DNA of 64,000 bases, taken from Sinohyriopsis cumingii (lineage: Eukaryota > Mollusca > Bivalvia > Unionida > Unionidae). The stretch is taken from assembly GCA_028554795.2 (NCBI GenBank), contig CM068839.1, forward strand, positions 90,678,182 to 90,742,181. The letters are read 5' to 3'. The translations under genes were made by a program, and so were the position numbers. This document shows positions 1-12,521 of this stretch, piece by piece. The notes below the pieces were generated by a model. That model made no database searches. It saw only the letters and a list, made by a program, of their open reading frames with translations, and was not told the DNA's origin. Each line of letters begins with the position of its first letter. Positions within the stretch are counted from its first letter, which is position 1.

Positions 1-176
1 CATTAAAAATGGTAATACTTTGCAAAATAATGGAAGACTAATACATCCTTTCCAGCATCCCTTTATGAAAACGTATGGATAAAGATGGCTAATATTTTTA
101 AACAAGTACGGTAAAGGTAGGAGAAAGATATACATATTTTAAAAAGAAATGAGGTATGATAATTACATATAAATGG

Positions 177-424
177 GGGGCCCCGAGTGGCCGAGTGGTC
201 TAAAGTGCTCTCCGGTACGGATCCCTGCCATCTCACCTCTGCCTGCGTGGGTTAGAATCTCGGATTCAGCCAAAGTGGGTATGTGAGAAAACTTGCTAGT
301 AGCTTCTCGTTAGTCAGTGGTTCTTTCCGGGGTTTTCCCGGGTTCTTCCTCCACCATTAATACTGGCCGCCATGTATAGCCTATCATGTGCGAATAAATG
401 ATGTTAAACCCTACAACAACAACA
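177..424 (+). repeat. tRNA-derived SINE, copy 1
   Basis: A tRNA-like head (A-box-like TGGCCGAGTGGTCTAA and a degenerate B box) is followed by a body and a (CAA)n-type tail. It is flanked by a perfect 12-bp target-site duplication, ACATATAAATGG, at 165-176 and 425-436, which fixes both ends. The same body recurs at 9767, 15158 and, inverted, at 22502. The head resembles tRNA-Leu/Ser in A-box layout. This is a retrotransposed copy, not a functional tRNA gene. Confidence 0.9.
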
Positions 425-436
425 ACATATAAATGG

Positions 437-1945
437 CTGAAAAATATAACTTCATGTTTTGTGTGTTTGCGAGTGTGTGTATTTGAGTTTTGGATTTTTA
501 ACGTAGCTTTTAACAATGTTTCAGTCATATCATTATGATGTCTGCAGTGTGGCAGTTTATAGTGATGTCTAGCACTGGGGCATCATGCTGCAGACATGTA
601 GCATCATGTCCTACCCAGTCACATTATCCTGACACTAGGTGACCAGTCCTAACACTAACCTATTAATGCTGAGCACATAGCAAGGCAGCTGCTAGTACAA
701 TTGTTAGTCCATGCCACCTCTAATCCCTTAAACATACAGCTCCACACCACAGAGATCATATCTAAAATATTTATTTTAATAGTCAATATCAGCATTTTAT
801 ATGAGAATACCACTATCACTTTAGTATATCAAAAATGAAAATAAAATGATATGCTTTTATAAATTTATAACATCAACATGATATTGTTTTTCTAGGCAGT
901 CTTATAAGGACATAGGGCCCACAATAGTAAAATGTCTGTTATTTTCATTTCTTGGGAATATGATACAGATGAAATGCACAACTATTTTGTAACTTTAGAT
1001 GGACGCATTGTGTAGCAAATAGATATAAGTACCTCAGCATGAAAGTTAGATTGGTATATCTCTTTGATGAAGAGAAGGATTTGTCTAACTTTTGGCTTGT
1101 CTCTCTGAATATTGTACAGTGTATTAGTAGTGTTACAATTGCAATAAAAACAAACTGCATGCCTCCTCACAGAACACAGGAATCAAAAGTTCTTGCTTTT
1201 GAAACAAGGTCAGAATCAGCAACCCCACAGTGATTCAGAAATACAGGCAAATACAAGTTTCCGTATTTTCACAAGTCTCTCAGATTCTTTTGTACCTTTC
1301 ATTCTTCATCAGAACATTTTGTGATATACCTCCACTTACTCTTGCTGGTAAATCTCAAAAAGTGTCTTGGATTTTTAATGTAGCTTTAACAATTTAACAA
1401 TTCAAAAAATATTGGTACACAGCATCCCACTTATTTTCAATCTTCATTAGATCTAGCAAAAGAGTGAGCTAAATATCCCTTATAAAGAGATCCTCTTCAA
1501 GTCCCCTCAGACTTCAGCTCACCTTCCTCGCAAAATGTAATCATCACATCGACTGAACTGGTAGTTAGAGGGGACTGTAAGACAGGGATCTCAGTGGATC
1601 TGAGGAGCAGATCTTTAATTTTGCTAAACAATACTGAGGAAAAATACCGAGACAAAACAGTAGGCTTTCATTGTGTGGTTCACAAAACAGCATTCATCAT
1701 GTCAAGACAAAAGAAGAAAAGTAGGGATTGTTGGGTAGAAAATAGGGATGCCGGAAAGACTGAAAATATGACAGGGACTTTTGACTAATTGTTGTAAGTA
1801 TCTGCTCCCACAGAAGTCGATGTACAAAACATGGGAGAAAATGGACTATCCTTACCTTTAAAAGCTCTTGCATCTGGATAGTAGACTTATTTACACTACT
1901 ATAAATTGATATTGAGATACAAAATGGAAAATGAATTTAAGTTCG
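437..1945. other. No gene seen
   Basis: This is AT-rich sequence with only short ORFs on both strands, none with recognisable domains or codon structure. It lies between SINE copy 1 and the 3' end of the long minus-strand ORF. Confidence 0.5.
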
Positions 1946-3955
1946 TTACCTCCAAGGTTTCCTTATTTGGCAGAATTGCAACTTAAAGCCTGGATAATTC
2001 TTAAATTCCTCTTCCAGCCATAAAAGCTCGGCCATTGCAATGTAAGAATTTGTGACACAAGCTGCTTCAAATTGACTTCCAGAGCTTTTCACATTTTGAA
2101 ATCGATCTGCCTTTACGTTATCTAGAAATGCATATACGTATACAATCTTTTTTGACTGAAACAATTTGATAAACTTTTCTTTATTTTCAGTCGTCTCAAC
2201 CAGATGATCTTTCTGTTCATTTTCTTTGTATTTTATGACACGGTCATACCACTCACCCAGTACATCTGGGTTTGTTATATGAGAAGCTGATTTGTACAGC
2301 AGACTAGCAGATATTCCAATCTGTGAAGCAGCATCTCTTGTTTTTTGTCCAAATCCTTCCTTTACATGATAGAGGTAGACAGTGTTGTCTGAATTTCGTA
2401 AAATGTCAAACAGTTCAACGTTTTGAACCAGTATCTTGTCTCCTACCAGAAAAGTAGGAACAGGTCCTTTGATTGTATTTTTTCGCCAAATTCTGTCTAA
2501 GGAAATATAAGCTTGATTATATTGGCCCTCATCCACTTGTTCCAAACTTTGCTTGTAGAGTTCATATTCTGATTGTCCTATTATAGCAATTAAATCATCA
2601 GGTGGTGATTTACATTTACCTGGAATTTTACTCTTTATTGCTGATATAATCTCCTCACCAACAGTTTTCTTTAATACACTTTCGCAGAATGTGATGCAGT
2701 GTTCTGCATCAATGGTACCTTCATGTTGGTTGCCACATCTGCTGTGCCAGGGTAGTGGCAGACACATTTCATTTTTTTTAGTCATCAGCTTCTCTTGCAT
2801 TAGTTTATTAAAACTTTTTTCTATTTCTTCAATGTGATTTTCATCAACACTGTACCAGTTCTTTCCAGCATGAAAGTAACGCTTGTTTTGGCAGATAATA
2901 CTACCGTGTACATAATTTATCAGAGTTTCATATTTCACCCATTTTCCATTTGCCTTAAAGTTTAGCTCAAAACAGGCAGGATCTTGGTTATCCAATGCAA
3001 CAATGACATCTGAAATATGCGGCTGACATATCCATGACTTTTGGATCATCTTAGTATTTTTTTCTCTTAACTTAACTTGTTCACATTTAGCCCATTTCTC
3101 AATATCATTCGGACACAAAGAAAATCCATTTTCATTTAGTTCATTATTTTCTTTTAACACATTTTCTAACTCGGTGTCTAAACTTTTAATGAGTTCCTTT
3201 TCTTTTATCTGTCTGGCAACGTCTAAAAACTCAAAGCCTGCAGTGTCTTTATGTTTTAAATTTGACAGATCATGCATCAGATCTAAGATTTCTTGCAGAT
3301 TGAGGGATGTATGGAATGTTAAATTAGACTTCTTCACCTTCACCTTCACTTTGCTTTTCAAAGCTAATTCCTTAAGTTTCCGATAATTTGTTTCATTAAC
3401 AGGTGCAATAGTGCTCTGGAATTCTTCAACTATGAAAAATATATTGTGTAAGTACAAGACCCGATTTAAACCTGGAGTGCTTTTATGATAGTATCTGTCA
3501 TCTCTAATTGTTGTGCCATTGAGATATCTACACTTTATTTGCGTTATATTATTGGGGTCCAGAACTGCTTTAGCAACGTTAAAAGGAAAATCCATGTCAG
3601 CAAATGGAAGTATATGAAGATATGCCTTGCCTGAACAGATGGCAAAAGCATCTTGATTGTTCTTAACAGTTACTATTAGAATATAATTATCTCTTGTGTA
3701 TGATTCATTTGTCTTATTACCAGAGATGTGTTTTTTTAAAAGATTCACAAGTTTGTCTTTTGACTTGCTGTCAACCGCATGTAATGTCAGCCCAAATTCT
3801 GTTTCGAATTCATGATAATTCAACCCAACATTAATGAAAGGATCTACTGATAATTTTCTATTCAGTTCTTTCACATTGCCTTGCTGAATTTTATAAATTA
3901 CAATGTTACTTAATTTAACTGTTTTATTTTGTTCATCCTCTTCTAATTCTGCCAT
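1946..3955 (-). CDS. Single-exon 669-aa protein, TIGR04141/DUF6119-like
   Basis: This is by far the longest uninterrupted ORF in the window, starting at an ATG (MAELEEDEQNK). The N-terminal third reads as an alpha/beta domain (NYILIVTVKNNQDAFAICSG, then HILPFADMDFPFNVAKAVLD). The middle is charged and helical. The C-terminal half has KYFH-like and WYSVDENHIEEIEKSF segments and ends with LYHVKEGFGQKTRDAASQIG. That order resembles the sporadically distributed TIGR04141/DUF6119 family, which I know mainly from bacteria; this is recognition by eye and moderately uncertain. There are no introns and no transposon termini within it. A degenerate tRNA-like SINE lies just upstream. It could be a retrocopy, a transposon-borne gene or a horizontally acquired gene. 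The reading frame is intact, so the gene is probably young or under selection. Confidence 0.6.
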   Translation of the reverse strand: MAELEEDEQNKTVKLSNIVIYKIQQGNVKELNRKLSVDPFINVGLNYHEFETEFGLTLHAVDSKSKDKLVNLLKKHISGNKTNESYTRDNYILIVTVKNNQDAFAICSGKAYLHILPFADMDFPFNVAKAVLDPNNITQIKCRYLNGTTIRDDRYYHKSTPGLNRVLYLHNIFFIVEEFQSTIAPVNETNYRKLKELALKSKVKVKVKKSNLTFHTSLNLQEILDLMHDLSNLKHKDTAGFEFLDVARQIKEKELIKSLDTELENVLKENNELNENGFSLCPNDIEKWAKCEQVKLREKNTKMIQKSWICQPHISDVIVALDNQDPACFELNFKANGKWVKYETLINYVHGSIICQNKRYFHAGKNWYSVDENHIEEIEKSFNKLMQEKLMTKKNEMCLPLPWHSRCGNQHEGTIDAEHCITFCESVLKKTVGEEIISAIKSKIPGKCKSPPDDLIAIIGQSEYELYKQSLEQVDEGQYNQAYISLDRIWRKNTIKGPVPTFLVGDKILVQNVELFDILRNSDNTVYLYHVKEGFGQKTRDAASQIGISASLLYKSASHITNPDVLGEWYDRVIKYKENEQKDHLVETTENKEKFIKLFQSKKIVYVYAFLDNVKADRFQNVKSSGSQFEAACVTNSYIAMAELLWLEEEFKNYPGFKLQFCQIRKPWR

Positions 3956-3989
3956 CTTAAAGAAATTACTCTAGAAAATGGCAACTATG

Positions 3990-4112
3990 TGCCTTTCCCA
4001 AGAACACACTATTAGGCGGATGACCCAGGCTGGCCTAGGCAAGTACTAAATTCATGACCCATCAATGATAAACACAAAACTCTACCAAATGAGCTACTGT
4101 GAACCATCCTGG
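3990..4112 (-). repeat. Degenerate tRNA-derived SINE-like sequence
   Basis: Read on the minus strand, this has a good Pol III A box (TAGCTCATTTGGTAGAG). About 50 bases downstream is a weak B-box-like GGTCATGAATTT. It differs from the four Leu/Ser-headed SINEs. It sits immediately upstream of the 669-aa ORF on the same strand. Confidence 0.35.
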
Positions 4113-4358
4113 CACATCAACACATTGGTTTGAGAATTGCACCATAATAGTTGATCTGGAATTCTGATTACGGTGATCATGCATTTGTTTTAGACTCCTT
4201 TATCTGCAAAAGAAAACAAAACTAGCTACAATTTATTTTCACATGTACATTATAAATCAATAATTTAATGACAAATCATTAAAAAACAAGACATAATACA
4301 CGCAAGTAATAAATGTCTGAATGTTAGAGAAAAAAATGTAAAAAGATCACACACAGAG
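4113..4358. other. No gene seen
   Basis: AT-rich spacer without a credible ORF, leading into a compound microsatellite. Confidence 0.4.
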
Positions 4359-4359
4359 G

Positions 4360-4410
<51 letters not shown>

Positions 4411-4412
4411 GC
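4359..4412. repeat. Compound (TA)n-(GA)n microsatellite
   Basis: An alternating TA run passes directly into a GA run. Short antisense ORFs here are repeat translations. Confidence 0.9.
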
Positions 4413-5028
4413 AAACAGAGAGAGACAGAGAAAAAGAGGGATACATATGTAAGGTAGTCAACCAATTATCTAGGTGGATAGGGGTGCAATAAAAATATTC
4501 ATCAGTTTTTGTTATGCCATTCAAAATGTTTTTGCAAATCATACCTGTTTATACTAACTTTAAAATTCTGATCTTTGATCAATGTATTTCCTTTGAACTT
4601 TGAAAACTGTTGGTAACCAGCATAGCCTCAGTAATAGTCTATTAGGTTTTCATCATATACATACATTCAAGAATCAGTTTGTAAATATCAGTGTTTATTG
4701 AGGAATCTCTTAAAGACTGCTGAGCATAGTACAAGAAAATCAATCATACACATTGACAGATGGACCATTGAACTGTCGTGCTTAGGACTGGCTTGTTTGT
4801 GCTATGGGAGAAGTGATACTTCATATCTTTTATCATTGTATTTATTTATTTTATATTTTGCACTGTACATCCTGGCACAAGGCTTCTTGGCTTCAGAATG
4901 ACCACAAGGTTCAGCTTGGGTAGCCTCAAACATGCAACACTCTCATCTGGACACACCTTCAGGAGTGACTTCATGACTGCTAATCATGTGGATACCGATG
5001 AAAACTTCCTGAAGAAGCTTCTTAGCTG

Positions 5029-5406
5029 TCATAACAGCTTGAGTTTACACATGTCCGCAGCAGCATAACACAACGGGATTCTTTCTCTTGTGCTTGGGCA
5101 ACTTGTGCCTGTTACTGAGGATGTGATGTTGAAGTCTTGCCAAAAGTAAGAAGTTGCCATTGTGTGGAGGTTTCGGTGGAAAACTTTCTGGCAGCCAATA
5201 AGAACTGACATCACTCCACCTGCAGTATCTTTGTTGTGGTAGCTGCAGGTGCCTGCACATTTGACCATTTCTTGGTGGCTTGTTGGTTGTATGGGAGATA
5301 TTTGACATTTTATCTGTTCTAGCAGCTGGGACAAGCTGTCATTTGGCTTCAGTTTAATTGGGTAGACTTGTTGATCAACTAATACAATATTGGAGTTACT
5401 CTGCAA
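5029..5406 (-). CDS. Unrecognised 125-aa ORF, possibly an exon
   Basis: The ORF is richer in Cys, His and polar residues than the surrounding AT-driven ORFs (KCAGTCSYHNKDTAGGV, then CPSTRERIPLCYAAADMCK), so it reads more like a real or former protein. No family is recognised. It may be a single exon or a transposon-gene remnant: the local sequence has less AT than its surroundings. No neighbouring exon could be linked to it with confidence. Confidence 0.25.
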   Translation of the reverse strand: MQSNSNIVLVDQQVYPIKLKPNDSLSQLLEQIKCQISPIQPTSHQEMVKCAGTCSYHNKDTAGGVMSVLIGCQKVFHRNLHTMATSYFWQDFNITSSVTGTSCPSTRERIPLCYAAADMCKLKLL

Positions 5407-6899
5407 TGTCTATCATATTTTCATTATCTTAATAAGCTCACTTGAGAAGATCGTGGTCTGTATTAATGGATTTTGTACCTGCCATTAATATATAAAATAT
5501 AAATAATGTGCATCCTTAATAGCCCTGTCAAAGCAGTGACATGACTGATTCAGCTTTATGTAGTTTTATTCATTATTGATATGCATTTTATTTTTAGGCA
5601 ATAGTTATGCTTTATTTTGATGAAGAGCAATAGATCTAAAGGATCAGAGCCATTGTTTTTGTGTCGGATCGGTAATCATGTTTGGGATCTATGAATCGGG
5701 TTGGTGGTTGATTATAGTGGAGTAATCAAGTGTGATTCATGACCATTCATAAAAGGTTTGTGATCACCTGACGACAAGTGATTTTCAGGGGTATTGGTAA
5801 TGCAATAAACCAAGTTTATGTGTTTTTTTCAAGTCTCCGTTCTATTTTTGTTAGATATTAGTAATTATTTGTTGATTATTGGGAACTGATGTTCAGAACA
5901 TAGTTCTCAACCCAACTAATTAGCCAATTTATAGAAGCAGATGCCATGATATACAGCATTCATGACACTTCATGACAGCATGGATTAGTTTCATAAAATG
6001 TACCCTCCCTAATTTTTTCACAGGAAAAAACTCTTTGTAGGTACACATGTTTAGTATTTTGTTACAGGAATAATTATTTGTATTGTTTTTATATTACATG
6101 GCATGAAATGCTAACATCTGGCTTGGAAAGGCATACTAATAAGTCATACAAATATAAAACAAAAGGTAAACCATGCAACTATGAGTTTTGCGATGTGTGA
6201 TGATTAAATGATTATAGGAACATTTCTGTAGTATTGGCATGTTTAAGAACCTGTCAGCTGTCAATGACTTGTGTTCAGGTCCTTGGAGATGGGTAAAATA
6301 TGGACTAACAAACCACATCACACAGGAGCCTGATTCACTCAGTTGTGAGGCCTCTTGCATGTAACATTATAAAAAGTCTCTCAACTGTACTATTCAAAAT
6401 TTCAAATTACTGTTGCAACCACAGAGCACATGTTTATAACTGGCAGACATGAAATGTATGTGTAGTTTGAACTGTGTAGTTGCTTAAATATTCACCCATT
6501 AAACTAATTATTTGCTTCATATTTATGTTCTAGATTTGTTCTCTCACTTGTATAAGTGACAGTTATGGGTATAAAGAATTAACTATGGTAGTACTTGGCA
6601 TCTTAAACAGATTTATCATGAAAATTTCAAAAGGCATGATTTTGCAGGAAAGTGATTAGCATTATTCCACAGTTAATGGTGAAGCTACTTCAATGAACTC
6701 TGCACCATTGTGTTGATCTTAAAAGACATTTTGAGTGGTATAAAATAGCTGCCACGATCACAAGTGTAAGAAAAACGCTTGTCACTGTTACCCCCATCAA
6801 TACACTGCAACACTGAGCATTGGTTTACAGCATACCTGTCAAGTCTCAAGCACTGGGCATGCCTGCTTGGATGCCCATCCTGAGTTTTTAATGCATTCT
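5407..6899. other. No gene seen
   Basis: Non-coding AT-rich sequence with only short ORFs on either strand. Confidence 0.45.
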
Positions 6900-7560
6900 T
6901 AAGAAATATATGTCACATACATTTAACCTTTGGTGCAGTGGACAGATTTCATCCATAAATTTTGATGCCACAACAACCTGTCTCATACAAAATGAAAAAA
7001 TAAGGTCAAAAGGTCCATATTTCAGATAACTATAATAAAGGAAAATATGAGAATATTATTCACTTGACCAAACAAGTCAATGGAAGCTCACAACAAAAGA
7101 AGTTTATGCACCTCAGACCCAAATTCATACGTGTACTTTTCATGTCCAAAGGTGATTGTTGACAGAAAGTCATGCTCACGATGCAAACGCAAGCCCTTTC
7201 CCTATGTGATAATTTTGAAGAAAAACAAAATTTGCAATAAACAGCTTGATGCAATTCATAATATTTGCAATCCTGCTATTTCTGAGATAGTCTACATCTT
7301 GAACCCACAATAATTGTTTACTGCTATGTGTGGCTAGCTCTGCTTTGAAATCAACTATTGGTCTGCATTCTGTGAAGTAACTATGGGAGGCATACACACC
7401 TCACATTAATTTCATGAACAGCCCCAACCGAAACATCTAATTCACAAATATATCCATATCTTTAAATATTAAACATTAATAGCTGAAAAAGTCACATTAT
7501 CTACATTAAAAATTTGACACTGTCCAATTTATGAAATGATTCCCTGTCACCTTAAACATT

Positions 7561-9599
7561 CTGCTCCAAGTAGTCTGTGAAAAATTATGTAAGTATCACA
7601 TATTCAGACTTTATCTAGTAAGCTGATGTAAAGGAAAATTTATTATATGCAAAACTAATATGACTCTCTTAGAAAAGTGACTGCTTTGCAGCTAACAGCA
7701 TTTTATTGTGTACATTGTGGGTAAAGACTCCCTGCATTTGTTTAAAACTTTTAAATTTTGTGCAACCTCAGATTTTTTTTGACTTTGTTTAGTAGTAAAA
7801 CAGCATCAGGACAAAACCATAAATCCTTTACATTGTTACTTAAATGCCAAGTTGGAATTTCTGACTTTCAAAATTTTATGAGGAAATATAAATTAGTGCT
7901 GTGCTATTTTAGCTCCCTATGACAAAACTGCCATTCTTGAGGCAAATATTTATTGGAGTTCGTTGTCTAAAGTGTACTAGAGAACTTATGAAAAAGACAA
8001 AACCACATAGTTAAATAAACAATATGCTTAAGACATAACTTTTAGACTAATATAAAAATCAGTTCCTTATATTATTGTTCTGGTGGTGCTAATAGCAGCA
8101 TGAAATGGTGCATGTCTGTGTGTTGTTTTATCACCACTGCCAATAGCTAATTAACAGGGATCAAATTTTATTCAACATACACTTGGCCATTTTGGAACAC
8201 TGATTTACTTCTATGTGGGACCCAGCTATAAGCTTGCAGAGTGACATCAAATAGATCCAATGATTAATTTTCTTCTCAGACACACATTTACTTACAACTG
8301 ACTTTAATGACTGTTGCAGTTTACAAAATGAAAGTAAATAGTAACATGAGGTACAGAACAAATATTAACAAAGGAAAATTCAGTTGAAGATAGGAAGCAT
8401 TTCAAATGATTTGCTTTTAATAAGTCCATACCACCAAACACAAATCTTGCAGAAGCTAAGTCTGGTCATCAAGCTCAATCCCTTACAGAACAGGATGTGT
8501 AACTGGATAAAGGTCAAGTTAGTGCATCCATCAGCATGACTAATCCATTAGTCCTAATATTTTACCATGCAAATTCAGACCTGAGAAAAGAAAACAAACA
8601 AATGATATTAATCCTCTTTCTGAATACTCAATTAAAACATAAAAATGTCAGAGGAAAAACTATAGTAATAACTCAGAAAAGGTATGCATTAATTAGAAAG
8701 TTTCAGCTGTATGAATGTGAAACTGTTTGTCCTGCTGTTTAAATCCATATAATATGAGGCATGTACCTTTAGCTTCAGATTATAAAGGCAAAGTGGTTTT
8801 GGCTAGGGCAATCAGAATTCTGTGAGGTAAGAATGATCTCATTTTTCAACACTTTACCTGTGAAACAAATTGTTGATACAATGCAATGATGACGATTATC
8901 TCATTAGATTTTTTATTAAAAAAATAAAAGTGGTATACTATTCAAAAGAAGCAAAGTAACAGGAAATTATACGCAAGTTCATTTTGCAGACCTGCTGAAC
9001 CATCAACAAGAAATGAACATACATATGGCATAATTAACCCAACAGAATATTTACCTCTTATGATACATACAGCTCAAACGTTACATGTCCAACTTGTAAG
9101 TTTTTCCTCTTTTGTTAATTGACCCATGAATTTTCAAGAAAGAATGGACAACATTGATACATTTCTTATTATCACTCAAGTGTGAGATTTGAATCTCCGA
9201 TGTTGACTTCACAGTGGGGTCATAAAGTTAGAGACTAAATCAGTCACTACTTCAACTTTTATTCTTCTCCACCAAAATGTGGCCACATCATTATTTGCAA
9301 GAATTTTCAATGGTGGTATTCATGATTCATGACAGTATCTTTCTTCATTTTGTCTCTGAAGCATATCTGCTTATGTAGAGTTACTTTACATTGAAGAATA
9401 CATGTTGACATGTTATACAATTGTTTATGTGTATCTGTACTGAAATATGAATACTATTTATTAAAATCGGAATGCAGAACTTGCTTGACACCTACTGAAA
9501 AAAAAAGACAATACCTTAGAATCGTCATTATTTTCCCATATCTAGTAAACCAAAAATATTCTACTTTGTCTTGATGCAAATAGTTTTAACTCAGAGTGC
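7561..9599. other. No gene seen
   Basis: AT-rich spacer between repeat copies. The short ORFs at 8161-8361 and 8536-8742 have no recognisable features. Confidence 0.4.
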
Positions 9600-9766
9600 A
9601 AATTTAATGTTATATACACCTGCCTAATATAAAAATTCATAAAAACCAAACACATGAGTGAGGACAAAAACATCTGTATTTGGACTATTGTTATTTCAAT
9701 GGCTAAATACTATGCAGTGACTACATGAGATGTACATGCCTCATGTCAATTTCAAGCACACCACAA

Positions 9767-10017
9767 GGGGCCCCGAGTAGCCGAGTGGTCTGAAGCGCTC
9801 TCCGCTACGGATCACTACCATCTCACCTCTGTCTGCGTGGGTTTGAGTCTAGGATTCAGCCAATGCGGGTATGTGAGAAAGCTTGCCAGTAGCTTCTCGT
9901 GGGTCAGTGGTTCTTCCCGAGGTTTTCCCAGGTTCTTCCTCCACCATTAATACTGGCCGCCATGCATAGCCTATCGTGTGCTGTAAAATGGCATTAAACC
10001 CCAACAACAACAACAAC
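9767..10017 (+). repeat. tRNA-derived SINE, copy 2
   Basis: This has the same head, body and (CAA)n tail as copy 1. It is inserted into the second ~650-bp repeat at the CACAAG of 'CACCACAAGCTG', which is seen uninterrupted in the next repeat copy near 10670. A short duplication (CACAA) is the only visible target-site signature. Confidence 0.88.
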
Positions 10018-11660
10018 ACAAACTGGAAATACCAGGTTCACAGGTATGACCATATCTTTAACTATAACATAATAATAGCTCAAAAAGTCACACCATACCC
10101 TTAAGTTAAGACATTTGCCAGGGGCCAATATATAGGAAACTGTCCCCTACCACTTTAAGGGTGCAAGGGACAGTTTTTATCCACAAATTTAATGTTACAT
10201 ACAACTGCCTAATATAAAAAAAATTCATATGGAATTAAATATATGAGTGAGGTCAAAAATGTCCATATTTTTGGATAAGTATAAAAAAGCAACACATAAG
10301 AATATCATTCATTTGATCTGAGAAGTCAGTGGAAATTCATAGAATAAAGTGTTGATGCACCCTACCCACAAATTTATAGATGCATTTTTCATGTCCAAAG
10401 GCCACTTTTGAGAAGAAGTGATGCACACAGTGCAAACACAAGCCCTTTCCCTGTATGAGTATTTTGATAAATATTGTGTACTTAATAGTTTGATGCTATT
10501 CAAAATAACCGTTATCCAATCAGTTTTTGACATCTTCTACATGTCTTGAGCCAACATGTCTACTGCTGTAAGTAGCTAGCTCTGCCTCCTAGCCAACTAT
10601 TGGTATTTCACTGGCTATATACTGTGCAGCGACTACATGAGGTGTACTTGCCTCATGTCAATTTCAAGAACACCACAAGCTGTAAAGACAAAATTCACAA
10701 ATATGTCTGTATCTTTAATTATTAAACAATAATAGCTCAAAATGTCACACCATACCTTTAAGCTAAGAAATTTACAAGGAACCAATACACTAAGCTGTCC
10801 CCTGCCACCTTAAAGATGCTATGAGTAGTTACTTCCCTTGCACAGTCATCCATACAGGAAAGAGTGGTATGGGAGAAAAGGAATATAGCATAATGAGGCT
10901 AATGCATAATAACAGCATATATATAGATTAAGAATCAGAAAGAATAAACAGGATGTCAAGTGGTTGTATGCACTAAGTTTTTCTCAAGGGCACAAGAGAT
11001 AATTTTATGCATAAATTTAATACTAAATTGACCTAATACAAAAATTCTTAAAATAATAAAATACACCCTTAATGTCAAACTGGTCCCTTTCTTTAGATAG
11101 CTATAATAAAACAAAACATAAGAATATAATTTATCCGATTTAACAAGTCAACTGAAGCTCAAAGCAAAAGATATGTATGCATCCCAGCCCCAAATTCATA
11201 TATACAATTTTTCACAGCTGAAGGTGCTGACAAAACATGATGCTATCTGTGCAAATGCAAGACCTTTCCCAAGGTGATAATTTTTAAAAACACTGAATAA
11301 AATCCAGCTTGATGCAATTCAAAATAGTTGCCATCCAAGCTTTTTTTGAGATATTCTATTTGTCTTGAACCCATAATAAAAGTGCAACATGTATGGGTGA
11401 CTAGCTCTGCTTCCTAGCTGACTATTGGTATTTCAATGTAAACATACTGTGAAGTAACTTTGGGAGGTGTATACGACTCGTATCAGTTTCAAGAACAGTG
11501 CAAACCTGAAACATAAAAATTAACAAATATATGCATATTGTAAATTATTAAACAATAATAGCTGAAAAGTAATATCATAGCCATATGTTCAGAAATCTGA
11601 CAGGGGCCAAATTTACATAACGATCCCCTCCCACCATAATGGTATGGTTTCCTGACTCTT

Positions 11661-12521
11661 GCAAATAAATTTCCATTTTTATGCAATAAATTATATTTAA
11701 AAATGAGTCAGAGGAACCATTTAATTGATTTCTGATTAAACTATAATGTGTTGGCTTCAGTAAGACATATCCACACTGATTGTCATTTTATTTATGTAAC
11801 CGAACATTCTTTATAAAATTAAGAAATCACTGATGCTTTAATTTTTCCAAATTCTTTTGCAGGTAATAAAATATATCATAAGATCGCTATCATGGATGCC
11901 AAGTTTACTCTTAGATTAGACAAACAAAAGAAATCAAATTTAAGTACTTTTTAATATCATCAACATATGCCAAACACGTGCGTTAATCAGTTTGTTAAGG
12001 TGCACAAATTTACACCTGAAATGAAGAGCATATATTATCAGGGTTTGCAAGGTCTATACAGCTGTTTAGCAGTGGTCATCATGTGATGTCAAAAATCACT
12101 ACCTTGTATCTAAAAAATAGAATGCAGCTACAAGTTTAGACAAACAGATTATATGGTAGGTCAGTACCACTATTTAAATTATAAAAGATTAAGGGTGAAA
12201 TGATACACCTATGCTGCGCATCGATATGATTCACAAGACACAGCATGTGATATGCTGCATATCGATACACATATGAACTTAATGTTCTTTCCATCTTTGG
12301 AAGTTATGTGGTGCCCCTTTATGCATTTGACATACTGGCTGTACTTCCAGCATGCAGATTACAAATATAGTTATCATATTTATATGTAATTCTCATTGAT
12401 GACAAGAAAAAACAATACTTTTAAATAGACTACCTGTTTGTTGTCAGTGAGTTTTATTCCCTGTTTTAGGCCATTTAATGTTGGCTCCATTTAACTCACT
12501 TCATCTACCAGGACTTTTGTT
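11661..12521. other. No gene seen
   Basis: AT-rich, non-coding. A pair of 'ATCGATATG'-type words occurs near 12220-12265, without further structure. Confidence 0.4.

Larger units (their letters stand above)
6900..11660 (+). repeat. Four degenerate ~650-bp tandem repeats
   Basis: Related blocks begin near 6900, 9600, 10190 and 10985. Shared landmarks are 'TTTTCATGTCCAAAGG', 'CAAGCCCTTTCCC', 'TTGATGC.ATTCA.AAT' and 'ATTAAACA.TAATAGCTGAAA'. The second copy lacks about 330 internal bases and is interrupted by SINE copy 2. About 2 kb of unrelated sequence (7560-9600) separates the first copy from the rest. No protein-coding signal is conserved between copies, so the short ORFs here are not genes. 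Confidence 0.75.
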
